Of a stretch of DNA of 64,000 nt, positions 13,981 through 26,449 are shown one piece after another. Every line of letters starts with the position of its first letter. The stretch's first letter is position 1. Source of the stretch: Atherix ibis (Eukaryota > Arthropoda > Insecta > Diptera > Athericidae). Location: positions 74,082,868-74,146,867 of the forward strand of contig OY282607.1 in NCBI GenBank assembly GCA_958298945.1, read 5' to 3'. Position numbers and translations under genes: made by a program. Below the pieces are notes generated by a model. The model had not been told where the DNA came from, did no database searches, and was given only the letters and a program-made list of their open reading frames with translations.

Positions 13981-15014
13981 TTATTTTTCAACATAATCTC
14001 CTTTTGGCTCTATACACTTTTTCAACCGTTTTTCCAAAATTTTTATCCCGTCCCAAAAATAGGATTTCGGAAGTTCTGCAAAATACTCATCCGTTTGAGC
14101 AATGACGTCCTCGTTGGAAGTGAACCGTCGTCCGCCAAGCCATTTCTTCAGATTGGAGAAAAGAAAATAGTCACTCGGGGCCAAATCTGGTGAATAAGCG
14201 GGATGCAGCAACAATTCCATTCTCAATTCCACAATTTTGGCCATGGAAACAGCACAGGTGTGCACACGCGCATTGTCCTGATGCAAGAGGATTTTTTTCT
14301 TCTTCAGATGGGGGCTTTCTCTTTGATTTCCTTGCTCAACCGTTGCAATAACGACGCGTAATACACTCCTTTTATTGTTTTTCCTTTTTCCAAATAGTCG
14401 ATAAAAATGATGCCTTGCGAATCCCAAAAGACCGTGGCCATCACCTTGCCGCCCTATGGCACAGTTTTTGCCTTCTTCGGAGCCTGTTCACCCTTGAAAA
14501 TCCACTGTGATGACTGTCTCTTCGTTTCTGGAGTGTAGTGTATCCAGGTTTCGTCCACAGTGACATATCGACGAAGAAATTCGGCAGGATTGCGATGAAA
14601 GAGTGCCAACATAGCCTCAGAGTCCACTACACGATTGCGCTTATTCTCCTCTGAGAGCAAACGCGGCACCCATCTTGCCAAAAAAAATTTCACAGACAAT
14701 TTTTCATGCAAAATTGGAGCGACTGTACCTTGTGATATGCCCGTGGCCTCAACTTATTCGCGCACTTTAATTCGCCGATCGTTCAAAATCAGATCGTGGA
14801 TTTTGTCGATGATTTCAGGAGTAGACACCTCAACTGGACGTCCTGAACGATGTTCATATTTTGTGGATGAAAGGCCACGTTTAAATTCATTCACCCAATT
14901 GTAAACCGTCGCAAACACAGGTGCAGATGTGCCATGAACTGCTTTGATTTCTTTCGGGCTTAAGCCTTTCAAATGGAGATGTTTGATGACAGCCCTAAGC
15001 TCGCTTTTTTCCAT
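13981..15014 (-). pseudogene. Mariner transposase pseudogene (two stops, one frameshift)
   Basis: DDD transposase of a cut-and-paste mariner. Start chosen at 15014 (MEKSELRAV), aligned with the start of related copies. N-terminal helix-turn-helix DNA-binding part, then a GRPVEV linker. The first catalytic Asp is in VTVDETW (~14560-14540), the second in HQDNAR (~14280) and the third in PSDYFLF (~14180), with 34 residues between the second and third: the mariner D,D34D pattern. Lesions are an in-frame TAA at 14754-14756, an in-frame TAG at 14454-14456 just before GGKVMATV, and a frameshift near 14310 ahead of the second Asp. All three catalytic residues survive, but no functional protein can be made. 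Confidence 0.88.
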
Positions 15015-15190
15015 TGTTATGCACAAATAAATGTCGTTAACTTTAATCAACGATAGAAATTGACCTAGGCTATGGATCGGGCTGAAATTTTGACAGCTTT
15101 CCTGTCGATAATGCTACTTACAAAAAAAACGTTACCGACACTACGAGCGCAATTTCTTGGATTTTCTAAGGACTTATTAAACGACCCTCG
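13981..15190 (-). mobile_element. Broken mariner transposon, minus strand, one recognisable end
   Basis: A mariner of about 1.2 kb. The 5' terminal repeat is at the right end, where the complement of 15190 leftwards reads cgagggtcgtttaataagtc, followed by TA at 15191-15192. This resembles the ends of the three-copy mariner family (cgagggtcattcaacaagta) but differs. At the left the sequence runs from the transposase stop codon straight into A/T runs and no matching repeat is recognisable, so the 3' end is lost or decayed. The protein is related to, but distinct from, the copies at 16.7, 23 and 32 kb. Confidence 0.85.
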
Positions 15191-15192
15191 TA

Positions 15193-16742
15193 TAACAAAT
15201 GAGTACACCTTTAAGTATCAAATTCAAGAATAAAATTAAATAGCAAGGACAACAATTCCAATAGAAAAACAACTCCAATAAAATAGTATTCTTAGTAGCT
15301 ACATTGTTGAACTAAGAAAATTCGGCTTTTGTTGATTAATAGTTGCCGGTAAACACCCATACTTTTTGTATATGAGTGCACTCTTCATGAACAATTACAA
15401 GTACTTTATGATTTCACAATCACTCTGCCATAAAGCAGAGCATGTTGACAAAACAAAATAACAAACATTATCTTTCACTATTCCTATTTATGTACATAAA
15501 TTTACATGTCTACATGCCTATATGCCCTCATATTATCTTTGAATAAAAGATGTACTATCACTATTTACACAGCTATGCGCTATAAACTATGTTGTTAACG
15601 ATGCTACCTGAAAGGTGTCATTCACCTTTTTTCTGAGCAGACGTATCTACGAGTACATAAATATTTGTAATTTGCAGCCAGACTTTTTCTCATTGCACGA
15701 TGTAATTTCATTTCCTATAACGTTCTACATATTTCTCTTTGGCCAGTTTTGTAGTGTCCAAAGTAAACGTAAAAGTTTGTACTTTGCTAATTGCATCATT
15801 TAAGCTTAGTTACAATACATTGCATCATTTTCTTATAACTACTCGTAGATTGCTCTATGCCTGGTTGTAATATGAATTTTGATATAAAAACCATTAAATG
15901 GTTGTGTTCATGAATACTTATAGATACAAGTACAATATTTTGCACCATTTTATCCGATTTATATCGATTTTTTCTTATTTCCTGGATTCAAGTTGAACTT
16001 AAACGTCAACAACTCTTATCATGTGTTCCTCATGTAAAATATAAATTTACTTACTCTGGAAAATTGGAAAATGTGCTTTCTGGAAATATTTTCATATCAA
16101 AATGCCCTCATGAGTGCTATTATTATAACAATAAGCACACTCTCAATCTTCTAGTACAAAACATAATAACTTCACGGCACATTCTATCTGGAATACTAGT
16201 TAAAGCTTGAAAGTGTTTTCATATTCTTGATAGAATGTACCATCAAGTTTACGAAAAAAAATTCTTCGTGTCCCATTACAATACAGTCTGAATTTCTGAA
16301 TTCAACAATATGTAAAATATAACTTTTTTATTTACTATTTCGTACGAGTATATTCATTTATATATACTAATAATAGTATAATACACAGAATGAAATTTTT
16401 TAACAATAATGTCTCCAGTAAAAAGCATTTAAGAAAGAAAATTTTCTGAAAAATTGTTGCTCAATTCAATGGCTTTTCTTTCACTTTTGAATAAAATTGA
16501 TAATATCAACAAAAATTTTATATATTTTTTTAGTCAAATTAAATAGTATTTAAGTGTTTTTATACTAATTATTTTTGAAGAAATAGATTTTAGTGAATTT
16601 GGAAAATGTTGAAATGGAAATTTAGTAACTGTACCAATATGATGTCGAAAATATAAAATATATTCTTTTGAGGATTTCTGATAAGAACACAATGGAAAAT
16701 TCTGGAAAAATTATACTTTTTTATATGTTTATACAAAATAAG
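15193..16742. other. AT-rich non-coding spacer between two mariners
   Basis: No gene recognised. The region 15350-16200 is somewhat less AT-rich and contains repeated tacgag/ctcgta motifs that recur throughout the window. A short stem (aaaggtg...caccttt) lies near 15611-15630. Confidence 0.5.
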
Positions 16743-16744
16743 AA

Positions 16745-18010
16745 CGAGGGTCATTCAACAAGTACTTAGCCTACAGAAGAAAAACAAAAATTTTGGAAAG
16801 GTGGCAATTTATTTTTCCACATAATCTCCTTCATAGCTCGATACACTTGGCCCAGCGATGCTCTAACTTTTTTAACCCGTCCAAAAAATACATTTTCTCG
16901 AGGGAAGCAAAATAGGCCTCCGTGGCGACGATGACCTCCTCATTCGACCCAAATCTATTCCCGGCGGGTGATTTTTTCAGGTTTGGAAACAAAAAGTAGT
17001 CACAGGGGGCCAAATCTGGAGAGTACTGTGGATTGGGCAGGAATTCGTAGCGCAATTCGACCAATTTGGCCATGGCGACGGCGAAGGTGTGAGCCGGCGC
17101 GTTGTCGTGGTGGAACAGCACTTTTTTCTTCGCAAAGCGGGGCCGCTTTTTCTTCAATTCGACGTCAAATCGGCCCAATAAGTCAGCATAGTAGCGCCCC
17201 GTGATTGTTTTACCCTTCTCGAGGTAATCGATGTGGATCACACCTTGTGAATCCCAGAAAACGGTGGCTATCACCTTTCCAGCCAATCGAACAGTCTTCG
17301 CCTTCTTCGGAGCACGTTCGCCGGGTGAAGTCCACTGTTTCGACTGTTCCTTGTTCTCTTGTGTGTACCAGTGAATCCATGTTTCGTCGACGGTCACGAA
17401 ATGACGCAAGAACTCCGCTGGATTGCGCTGAAGCAGCGCCAAACACGTCGCCGATGTGGTCTCACGGTTGCGCTTCTTTTCCGGTGTGAGCAAACGCGGC
17501 ATCCATCGCGCCAGCAGCTTTCTCATGCCCAGTTCTTCGTGTAGAATATGATGCACCGTTCCTACTGCGATGCCCACAGTCTCAGCTATCTCGTGAACCT
17601 TCAATCGACGGTCTGCCAACACGAGATCGTGGATTTTTTAACGTTTTCCTCCGTAGCAACCGTTTTCGGGGCACCTGGGCGTGGCTCATCAAAAACCGAC
17701 GTGCGGCCACGAACAAACTCGTTGAACCAATTCTTGACGGTCGCCATCGAAGGAGAAGAGTCACCATACACAGCTGCGCGTTTTCCCTTCGAAAAACAAG
17801 AATCTAATCACCGAACGATATTGTTCTTTTTCCATTTTTGTGCAACCGACCGACACGTTCGCTTTCAAAGGCTCTCAAAACAAAACTAATGAAGGGAATC
17901 GACTGAAACTTTGACAGTAGGCTACTAAAAGAGTGTACTGCAGATGGTAAATTTCTTTTGTGACAGCAGTTTCATCTTGTTGAGGCTAAGTACTTGTTGA
18001 ATGACCCTCG
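16745..18010 (-). mobile_element. Mariner copy 1, full length with perfect terminal repeats
   Basis: A complete-ended mariner of 1266 bp on the minus strand. Both ends carry the same 28-bp inverted repeat beginning cgagggtcattcaacaagta. The right flank is TA (18011-18012); the left flank is AA (16743-16744), so one target-site TA has probably mutated. It belongs to the same family as copies at 22962-24237 and 32053-33342 and is 24 bp shorter than the longest, mostly from a 23-bp deletion in the transposase. Intact ends mean that it could be mobilised in trans if a matching transposase existed. Confidence 0.95.
16809..17835 (-). pseudogene. Mariner transposase pseudogene of copy 1 (three indels)
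   Basis: A D,D34D mariner transposase, expected at 349 residues from the sister copies. The start at 17835 (MEKEQYRS) matches theirs. Catalytic blocks VTVDETW, HHDNAPAHT and PCDYFLF are all present. Compared with copies 2 and 3, a 23-bp deletion falls at about 17773-17774 within the first DNA-binding domain. A single G is missing at about 17632, in the aaaaaa-gtcc run. One base is inserted near 16830, which cuts the C-terminus after KCIEL. The long open part is 16831-17622. This is the most damaged of the three copies. Confidence 0.92.
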
Positions 18011-18012
18011 TA

Positions 18013-18835
18013 ACTTCTTATGAGATATTTTTAAAAAGAAATTATTGCAAAGTCCTCAAATGTATCTAAAATATTGTTTTTATTAATTTCATAATATTGT
18101 CTCTTAATTCGATAATTGTTATATTTCCAGGAGGTCGTGGGTGTAGCTATTCTCTCGATTAGTTATTTGAAAAATTCCAATAAAAATATTTTTCTCAAAT
18201 ATAAAAACATATTTTAACATAACTCGGGAGTCCAGAATATAAAATTTCATTCCATCAATCTAATCTTTATTCATTGATTCTATATTTTTTTTACAAGTTT
18301 TATAAACAATTAAAATTCTCAGATTAATTATAACCTATAATCCTATGAGCACTTGTATCAGTACATGTAATTTTCTTTCTCCATTTATTAAAAACAGAGT
18401 AACTAATGCGGGTATGACCCAATTTGTTATATTTCCCATTTTCGTAATACCTGCTTTTTTTCCTATATGTGAATTGAACAATTACCTGCATAATCTCATA
18501 TATCAGGCAATTTTTAATTTATTCTTTGTTCTGTGATTTATTTATGTAGTTTTCATATAAATAGATTAAAAAAAATGTTTCTCAATAAACTTGAAAAAAA
18601 AATTTATTAGTTTTGTATATCTGTTATTGACAGGTAATGGTCAATTATTTTTATTTTTTTCATTTTTTATTAGTTTTAGACAATTAATTTTCATAAATTA
18701 TTCTCTCTTTGACAATAACTCTTTAAGAAATTTAGTTCAATATATATGAAAATGTGTAGTGGAGGTTATTTTAAAGATATTTATGGCATAAAAGTAATGA
18801 CTGAGAGCGATTATCAAATTTTAATTTCGTCCGGT
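18013..18835. other. AT-rich non-coding spacer
   Basis: No gene recognised. A 63-codon open frame at 18345-18536 has a hydrophobic translation typical of chance frames in T-rich DNA. Confidence 0.5.
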
Positions 18836-19345
18836 TAATGAGCGACTCTATATAGCGTGATAAGTGAAGTCCGATTTTGTAGTGCTTTACGAAAAATGGA
18901 ACAATGAAACTGTTTTTGCAGTGGAAGACGAACCTCGCTAAATGAGGCCTTCAATATCGAAAGCTGATAAAAATGTGGAACGAGTAAGAGCTCTTGTGAG
19001 GTTAGACCATCGATTAATATTGAAGCTGATGTGTGAGTCCTTGAGAGTGTTAGAAAAAGGGATCTTCGCATCAGATTAGATATTGCAGATCCTTGAATGT
19101 TCCACCATAACATCGACCCCTGTGACACAGCCATCTCCATCAACGAGTTTTTTGTCAGAAAAAGTCCCTATTCACCTGATATTAGTCCGTGTATTTTTTT
19201 TCCGCCAAGATTAAAAAACAGTTGAGAGGACATTATCTCGATACTATCGATAATATCCAAAGGAGTGAAACCGAAGAGCTGAAGGCAATAACAGTTTAAG
19301 CTTTTCCGTACTTCTACATAGAGTAAAAACAATGCATCTGCTTGC
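18836..19345 (+). mobile_element. Internally deleted mariner remnant (copy B)
   Basis: A plus-strand remnant of the copy A lineage. The linker and ENVERVRALV-type block lies at about 18960-19015. It is joined at about 19031 directly to the VLESVRKRDLRIR block, so roughly 400 bp normally carrying the first catalytic Asp is missing. Then come the second-Asp block decayed to MFHHNIDPC (~19098), an SPDISPC-like third block (~19170) and LKAI near 19285. The join has the same bases as in the copies at 52 kb and 26.7 kb. Open frames on the opposite strand here are shadows. Confidence 0.72.
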
Positions 19346-21589
19346 GCATAAATATAAGATTAAATTTTTGTTAACAGTAAAAAATCATTCTCGTTATTTA
19401 TATGCTTCATTTCGTAGTTACTTTTCTCATTTTTATGTTCAAACTCTTAAAAAAAAAGAAAAGTTTTAGCAATCCATAAAAATACCACATTTCACATGTT
19501 CATATTTCTTATAAGTAATTTATTATGGTAATGAAAAAAAGACGAAAATAATTAAAAATTTAACCAATAATCAGTAAGTTGTTAATTGGTACCGTTTTTG
19601 GTACGTAAAAAGCTCACCGACCATGTAATCGACTAATTATGACAACAACAACATCTGATTATGCAGCCCATGCATACTAATATGATTTCTTGAATAATTT
19701 TCCGGTAAATCCCATTCAAGTGGGCTATTAAATTTTATATCATGTACGAGTACAACACGTTAAGTTCCCTACTAGGTGCATGTACACATGTAATTATGTA
19801 TATATGGGAAGGTGTAGACTGGCTGCTGTTGACATACTATATTTGTCGTTGGCCCTATTGTTGCTGCCATAGTCGTATTTGACGTTATTGATGTCAAAAA
19901 CTGCCTCAGCAATTGTTGTCGATTAAATTAAGTGGAAAACCAATCTAATTTCTAATCTAGGCACTTTTGCGTATGCATCTTTAAACTCTAAACTATTTTT
20001 GACCACCTTTCAAACAGTTACTAATATGTACCAAAATATTTAAAATTTTGGAATTAAATTTGATAAAAGCACAAGGGACTATTTTAAAATTGTGTTACAT
20101 GTGAAAATCCTTAACCACTCTTAGAATAATTTTCATTAAATAAGTTGAAAATTTTCAAAGATAATCCATTAATTGGAAATTTCTAAAATTAATTAGTTAT
20201 CACCATCTACATTAAAACAAATTGATGAATCTTGATTAGTTTTTATCCAAAAAAATCTTCTGCATATGTAAACTAATTGGTCCTTTGATAATTCAAATAG
20301 ATTTGTTTTGTAAGGTACGAGTATTATTATATTTTCTAAATTGGTTTTTTTCGCAATAATATATTTCTAATATCGGTTGTGTTATATCTTAAAGATTATT
20401 CTATATATGAAATCCTAATTTTTCTTATCATTCGATCATATCCTAAATACCATAAAAGAAAAGTCTTAAATGTGAGAACCCATTTTACCCCAGAAATAGA
20501 TTTTTCAACGAGTGGAGTTACTTATCAACAAATGAAATTCATAATATTTACGTATGAATAATTGAAGACTTACTAAATATACGAAAATTCTTCCAAAAAA
20601 AAAATGTATGTGGTTCTACTCAGATTTGACTTATTTGGGACGTCTAATAGTAACACAAGTATCAGCTTCAATAGTTAAGAACCATTCTTGGGTACCTAGA
20701 AAAAAAATTGCTATACACATAAATAAATATTATAGTAAAACTATGTTATAGTAAATTTAATAAAAATGTATCCCGGGAGTTATTCCCAATTGAAAATTAT
20801 AAACCACATATCATAAACAAAATTTAACTAAAATATTCTCGTATAACTTGTAAATTCCATAAAACTTCTATGGTAAACAAAGTTTGTACACATATGTAAG
20901 CTTGAAAGTATTTCAGTAAAATACAAATTCTCATATATGTATGTAGCATAGTCTCGTATGTAATATATTGTTCATAGAAAAATATGCAAAATACTTACAA
21001 GTAAATTGCATTCAATTTTAGTGAAGCTCTTGGCAATTTTCCAGAATTTCTTTTGTTTTACTATGTTTATTTATATTTTTTTGCAATAGATAAAAATAAA
21101 ATTTCCATGTAATTCACAGAATTTAATTTTAATATTTTTCTTATTTTTTAAAAATACTGCCCTAATTTTATAATGAATTATTCTGAATTTGAATTTTTTT
21201 TTTAATGATTTTTATTAATTTCTATAATTAGTTTAAAAGAAATAAATGCTTTAAAAAAATGTATAGTTTTGATTTTAATATATTTGAAATTACTATAAAA
21301 TAAAAATGTTTTATATAAATTTACGATCTTTCATAAAATAGACGCGAAAGTTAGAGCTTTTCAAAATTTTGGCATTTTGATTTAGGTAACGTCCTAATCG
21401 AAGAGGGTATTATTTCTAAAAGTTATTTATTTATTGCAAAAATATTACTTGAGAATATTTCTTTATTCGTGGGACCAGTAACAAGGAGATTACAATTATT
21501 CGAAAAATGGAAATGAAATTTTTTACTAAGAAACATAATTAAGATCAGGCCGAATAAAGAAAGTGCGACTGATTTTTTTTGCAAACATT
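19346..21589. other. AT-rich non-coding stretch
   Basis: No coding sequence recognised. The segment 19610-19960 is compositionally richer (CAACAACAACA, TTGTTGCTGCC), as enhancers or old exons can be, but no long frame or motif supports either. The rest is A/T runs. Confidence 0.5.
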
Positions 21590-21945
21590 TTATTTTATTT
21601 TTATAAATTTATGTAACCGTTTTTAAAGTAGTTCCCTTGGACAGCTAAAAATTGGCGGAGACATTGTTTACACTCTTCTTAATAGTGCTGGAAGGCTTTG
21701 AATGGAATCACCTTCAGCTACCCGGTCAAACTCCTTTTTGATTTTATTGACAGTACCAAACAAAAGTGCCTTATGGTACCAAAAAACTGCTGTTCTTAAT
21801 ATGAAGCCCGTATTCTCGTTGCAATTTTTCTTGAGTCAAACTATCAAATTCATCATGCTTAACACAAATTTAATGGCACTCTTGAACAAGCTATGAAGAG
21901 CAGAGGTATTGTCAAATCACTCTTAGTGATGCCAGTCTTTTTGAC
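21590..21945 (-). mobile_element. Heavily deleted mariner remnant (copy H)
   Basis: Read on the minus strand, an N-terminal block (IKFCVKHDEF...EKLQREYG) at about 21870-21800 joins directly to a C-terminal block (FGTVNKIKKEFDRVAE...SIQSLPALL) at about 21755-21660. The whole centre of the transposase is lost. The 5' end near 21945 reads ctggcatcactaagag, similar to the start of the remnants at 36.9 kb and 27.1 kb. Same lineage as copies A-F, but its deletion is larger and different. Confidence 0.6.
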
Positions 21946-21959
21946 CTTTCTGTCACAGT

Positions 21960-22200
21960 TCGTAAAAAAGGGCATAAACAATTTTAGGATATATTTTTGG
22001 TAGAAGGAATTGGTTTCACGAGGTATTGGGAGGTTTAGAAGAGTCTCAGAGTTCTGTCCGTAAGTCCAAATAAATTTTAATAACACGTCCTATAAAATGA
22101 ATTCTTTTTATTGTCACCTTAAATCATTTGTCTAGAAAGTCGAAGCAGATGGCGGGTACTGAGAGAGTAAAAGTTATGAGGATAGGTTTGTAGTAATTTA
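21960..22200. repeat. Dispersed repeat, member 1
   Basis: This segment resembles 46070-46400 in the same orientation. Shared blocks include acaattttacgaagtattttt-like, attggtttcac-like and gttctgtccgtaagtcc versus gttctagttcgtaagtcc, and further on a gagagagtaaaagtt-like block. Divergence is considerable. The element class is unknown. Confidence 0.45.
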
Positions 22201-22825
22201 CATTTATGCTCCACTTGGAGAATCAATTTCGGCGGGTTTGAATTTGGATTTGTAAAATTTCAGAAGCAGGTTGAAAATATTCACTGGATGCGTGGTAGGC
22301 CGTGGTGTTATTTGCATATGTAGTGAAGAATGCTTGAAGACAAGTAGAAATAAACGAAGTACAAATGTTGTAGAATATGGGCCCATGCATACTTCTTTTT
22401 GGAAGACCGACGAAGGTCGGAAAGATATTTCAGAGATAGAAATATCGGTTGGAAAGTGATGGTTTTATTACCAATATGCAGGACAAAAAAACCTTTTATG
22501 TTTCCAGAGTAAGCCCAGGGCCAAAAACCTTGACTTCTATCGAAAAAAAGTAGCTTAAGAAAAAATAAATAAATTCACCGATACTGTTACATGCTCAAAC
22601 AAAAAAAATTTACTTAAACTGAATTTCGTAAAAGTTATATACAAAAGTTTAGTTAAATCAAAAGTTAGGTACTTATTAGATATGCTTTGCTCTATATAAC
22701 AATAAGAGACAAACAATTTTATAAATGGCTTTTAATCAATTATAGAGAAGATTAAGTATTGGTAGAAGAAAGTTATTCCTAAAAATAGAGTACTGATCAT
22801 TGAATCATTCAAGCAAAAATATTTT
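22201..22825. other. Unassigned stretch
   Basis: The part at 22200-22460 is less AT-rich than the background and contains a short palindromic patch (ccgacgaaggtcgg) near 22408-22421. No protein family is recognised in its short open frames. The remainder is A/T-rich. Confidence 0.4.
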
Positions 22826-22901
22826 TCTGTTATACAAAAAAAAAAATTTTTGTAAAGAAATTCTCTGTTATACAGAAAAAAAATTTTTGTAAAGAAATTC
22901 T
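22826..22901. repeat. Two-unit 38-bp tandem duplication
   Basis: Units at 22826-22863 and 22864-22901, each starting tctgttatac and ending gtaaagaaat, are nearly identical apart from the length of the central A run and one substitution. The duplication ends 60 bp left of mariner copy 2. Confidence 0.85.
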
Positions 22902-22961
22902 CAGAAAAAATTATTTCTGGGAATAATATATATTATATAACCTATATTCTACATATCCATA

Positions 22962-24237
22962 CGAGGGTCATTCAACAAGTACTTAGCCTCAACAAGATGG
23001 AACTGCTGTCACAAAAGAAATTTACCATCGTGCAGTACATTCTTTTAGTAGCCTACTGTTAAAGTTTCAGTCGTTTTGTTTTGAGAGCTTTTGAAAGCAA
23101 GCGTGTCGGTCGGTTACACATAAATGGAAAAAGAACAATATCGTTCGGTGATTAGATTCTTGTTTTTGGAAGGGAAAACGCGCAGCGAAATCAAAGATCG
23201 CTTGGATGCTGTGTATGGTGACTCTTCTCCTTCGATGGCGACCGTCAAGAATTAGTTCAACGAGTTTGTTCGTGGCCGCACGTCGGTTTTTGATGAGCCA
23301 CGCCCAGGTGCCCCGAAAACGGCTGCTACGGAGGAAAATGTTAAAAAAGTCCACGATCTCGTGTTGGCAGACAGTCGATTGAAGGTTCACGAGATAGCTG
23401 AGACTGTGGGCATCGCAGTAGGAACGGTGCATCATATTCTACACGAAGAACTGGGCATGAGAAAGTTGTCGGCGCAATGGGTGCCGCGTTTGCTCACACC
23501 GGAAAAGAAGCGCAACCGTGAGACCACATCGGCGACGTGTTTGGCGCTGTTTCAGCGCAATCCAGCGGAGTTCTTGCGTCGTTTCGTGACCGTCGACGAA
23601 ACATGGATTTACTGGTACACACCAGAGACCAAGGAACAGTCGAAACAGTGGACTTCACCCGGCAAACGTGCTCCGAAGAAGGCGAAGACTGTTCGATCGG
23701 CCGAAAAGGTGATGGCCACCGTTTTCTGGGATTCACAAGGTGTGATCCACATCGATTACCTCGAGAAGGGTAAAACAATCATGGGGTGCTACTATGCTGA
23801 CTTATTGGGCCGATTTGACGTCGAATTGAAGAAAAAGCGGCCCCGCTTTGCGAAGAAAAAAGTGCTGTTCCACCACGACAACGCGCCGGCTCACACCTCC
23901 GCCGTCACCATGGCCAAATTGGTCGAATTGCGCTACGAATTGCTGCCCCATCCACCGTACTCTCCAGATTTGGCCCCCTATGACTACTTTTTGTTTCCAA
24001 ACCTGAAAAAATCACTCGCCGGGAATAGATTTTGGTCGAATGAGGAGGTCATCGTCGCCACGGAGTCCTATTTTGTTTCCCTCGAGAAAATGTATTTTTT
24101 GGACGGGTTAAAAAAGTTAGAGCATCGCTGGGTCAAGTGTATCGAGCTTGAAACAGATTATGTGGAAAAATAAATTACCACCTTTCCAAAATTTTCATTT
24201 TTCTTTTGTAGGCTAAGTACTTGTTGAATGACCCTCG
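22962..24237 (+). mobile_element. Mariner copy 2, complete ends and TA target duplication
   Basis: A 1276-bp mariner with 28-bp perfect terminal inverted repeats (cgagggtcattcaacaagta...) and a TA on each side (22960-22961 and 24238-24239), the canonical mariner target duplication. It is 14 bp shorter than copy 3 because of a deletion in the leader ahead of the transposase (near 23071). A TA duplication, perfect ends and an almost intact reading frame suggest a fairly recent insertion. Confidence 0.96.
23124..24173 (+). pseudogene. Mariner transposase, one nonsense codon (W44 to stop)
   Basis: A 349-codon mariner transposase whose only visible coding lesion is TAG at 23253-23255, codon 44, where copy 3 has TGG (Trp). 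Start at 23124 (MEKEQYRS). The N-terminal helix-turn-helix (SEIKDRL...MATVKN) is cut by this stop. Beyond it come the EPRPGAPK linker, second helix-turn-helix (VHEIAETVGIAVGTVHHIL), WVPRLLT, first Asp in VTVDETW, second in HHDNAPAHT, third in PYDYFLF; spacing 34. Downstream the frame stays open to 24173, so a protein initiated at the GTG at 23361 would have 270 residues, lacking the DNA-binding N-terminus. C-terminus is ETDYVEK. Confidence 0.93.
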
Positions 24238-24239
24238 TA

Positions 24240-26440
24240 TGAATTATTTATTATGATTTTATACTATTTAGTTATTACCAAACTAATACTACTATAATTG
24301 ATAAAGGATGGCTCCTAAGCCGATTCAATGAAAAAATTAAAATTTAATTAGAAGTTAGAACATATAAATCCGATTGTATAGTTGTAACTTACAAAATGAA
24401 AATACCAATTTTTTACATAAATGAAAAATTATTTTCTTCTAATTTATTAAAGATCCATTTTTATAAGTTGAAAAATATAATAGATCTAGTACTTTCTAAT
24501 TAACTAAAATAAATAATTTATCTTCATAACCTTTTAACTCAAATGTTTTAGTACTTTTCTGTATTTGGACGATGATTTCATCATTACATGAAAAGGTTTA
24601 TAATAAAATTCATTATTTTTAAAGTGGTTATAAAAGCTGTTTTATGGAATATTAAATATCTATCTTTATAAGAAAATTATATTCGAATAAAGCCTTTTAT
24701 ATTCTTTAAAATAATATAGATAAATTTAGAAATTTTACCTAAATATAATATGTGGCCATAATATTATTTGTCGTAATACTATGAAACAAACATATGAAAA
24801 TAAACTATACTAAAATACAATAAGTAATATGTTTATAGAGTGCAATCAACTTTGTATCGATTTATTGAAACTTTCAAATCTCGTGTGAATTAGTGATTTC
24901 CAAATTATTTAATCTGCAGTTACTCATACTGAATTTAGTAAACATAAAATTCATATAGTCAGCCACAAAATCGATCCGATTATGACACAAACACAACGGA
25001 AGTAAAACAGTCATGAAAATATTGAATAAAATATATTATTACAAAATCCGATTATGTAATTATATGAGCACACAATAATAGGAATACAAGTGAAGTGAAA
25101 ATTTGCAAATTCAAGCAAATTTTTATACAATAAATATTGTATTTTCCGGACAAAATATAAACAAAAACTTTTTGATATAACAAAAAGCATAATATTGTCT
25201 AAAAAAGTTTACTAAAGTTCAACATACTTGGATGGATTTTATTTTAGTTTCATTAGTTAAATTACGAGTAAATAAATATAAACGGAAGACAATTTTTCCC
25301 CAATAAAAAAAGAAAATATTTAACAGAACACAAATGAATTTAAGTGTAATATAAATACACTGATAAATAGATAATTGTTTATGGTAAGGGTATACTTTTT
25401 GCATGCATAATTCATAGCCCAGATTTTAGACAATAACCTAGAAAAATTCTAGAAAAAAAATCTAGCAAATTTTTTGAACACATAAAATTTATGGAGAAAT
25501 ACTTTCTATTCATTGTATAATTTGTTGTCTTTCCATCTGACTTTTAAGGTCTTGGAAATTTACAGTTCTAGAAAACGATATAAAAAGTATATACTGTTCG
25601 GTTTTAACATTATGTTTTTTTTAACGAAAATGTAATTCTGAATTAAAGGTGTACCTTTCGATTAGATTCACTTACTTGCTCTATTTACTCTGAGACCAAT
25701 TTGGTTAGAAATGTTACTATTTCTATTAAGTCATGCGCACCTGTATTAAGCTATAAAAACATGTGAGCGTGCAGTTTGAAAATCAAAGGAGGCGAGTGAT
25801 AGTCTAGTAGTTAAATATATGCATAAATATTCCTTTAATCTATAACAATAATATTTCTTTATAAAGTTTACAAAAATATATGTCTTTGTTATAATGATAT
25901 ATTCTCATAAATTTTATAAAAAATATTATTTTTAATATTAAAATCTTTATAAAAAATGGAAAATAAACATAAAAAATTATTTTTTTTAAAAAAGTCTTTG
26001 AGTTAAAATCTTTTAAAAACTGTTGAAAAAATAAATTTGTTATAGTGCGGTTGATGAAATTTAAAAAGTTATTAAATATATTTACATTTTTAATGAAATT
26101 ATTTAAAAATCAGTAATAAAATTAAGTTTATTTTCTTTTATTTTATGAAATTACACTTACCAAAGTCAAACAGTATTTCTAAAATGAAAAATAAAATTTT
26201 CAATATTAGTTTTGGATCTTTGGAAGAAGATTTATTGACAAAGTACATAGATAAGAATTATTTATATGAAAAATATAGCGGTAAAAATATTTTGAAATTA
26301 AACAATTACAGAATTATTGATTTAAAACAGTTACTTTCTAAATATCCCACCAGAAGCTGTCGCAAGCTGGAGTCTTTCGAAATACAACATCTAACAATTC
26401 GAATATGTATGAATAATTTGCTGCTAAATAACAAGTGCAG
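24240..26440. other. AT-rich non-coding stretch
   Basis: No gene recognised. The 104-codon open frame at 26145-26459 is discussed among the rejected items. Composition is uniformly A/T-rich. Confidence 0.5.
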
Positions 26441-26449
26441 TTCAGATTG

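Noticed and set aside
17205..17889. Arg- and Ser-rich open frames antisense to the mariner transposases (also at 23494-23778, 32599-32841 and within the LINEs)
   Set aside because: They are shadows of GC-rich coding sequence. The same antisense frames recur in each mariner copy exactly because the sense frame is shared.
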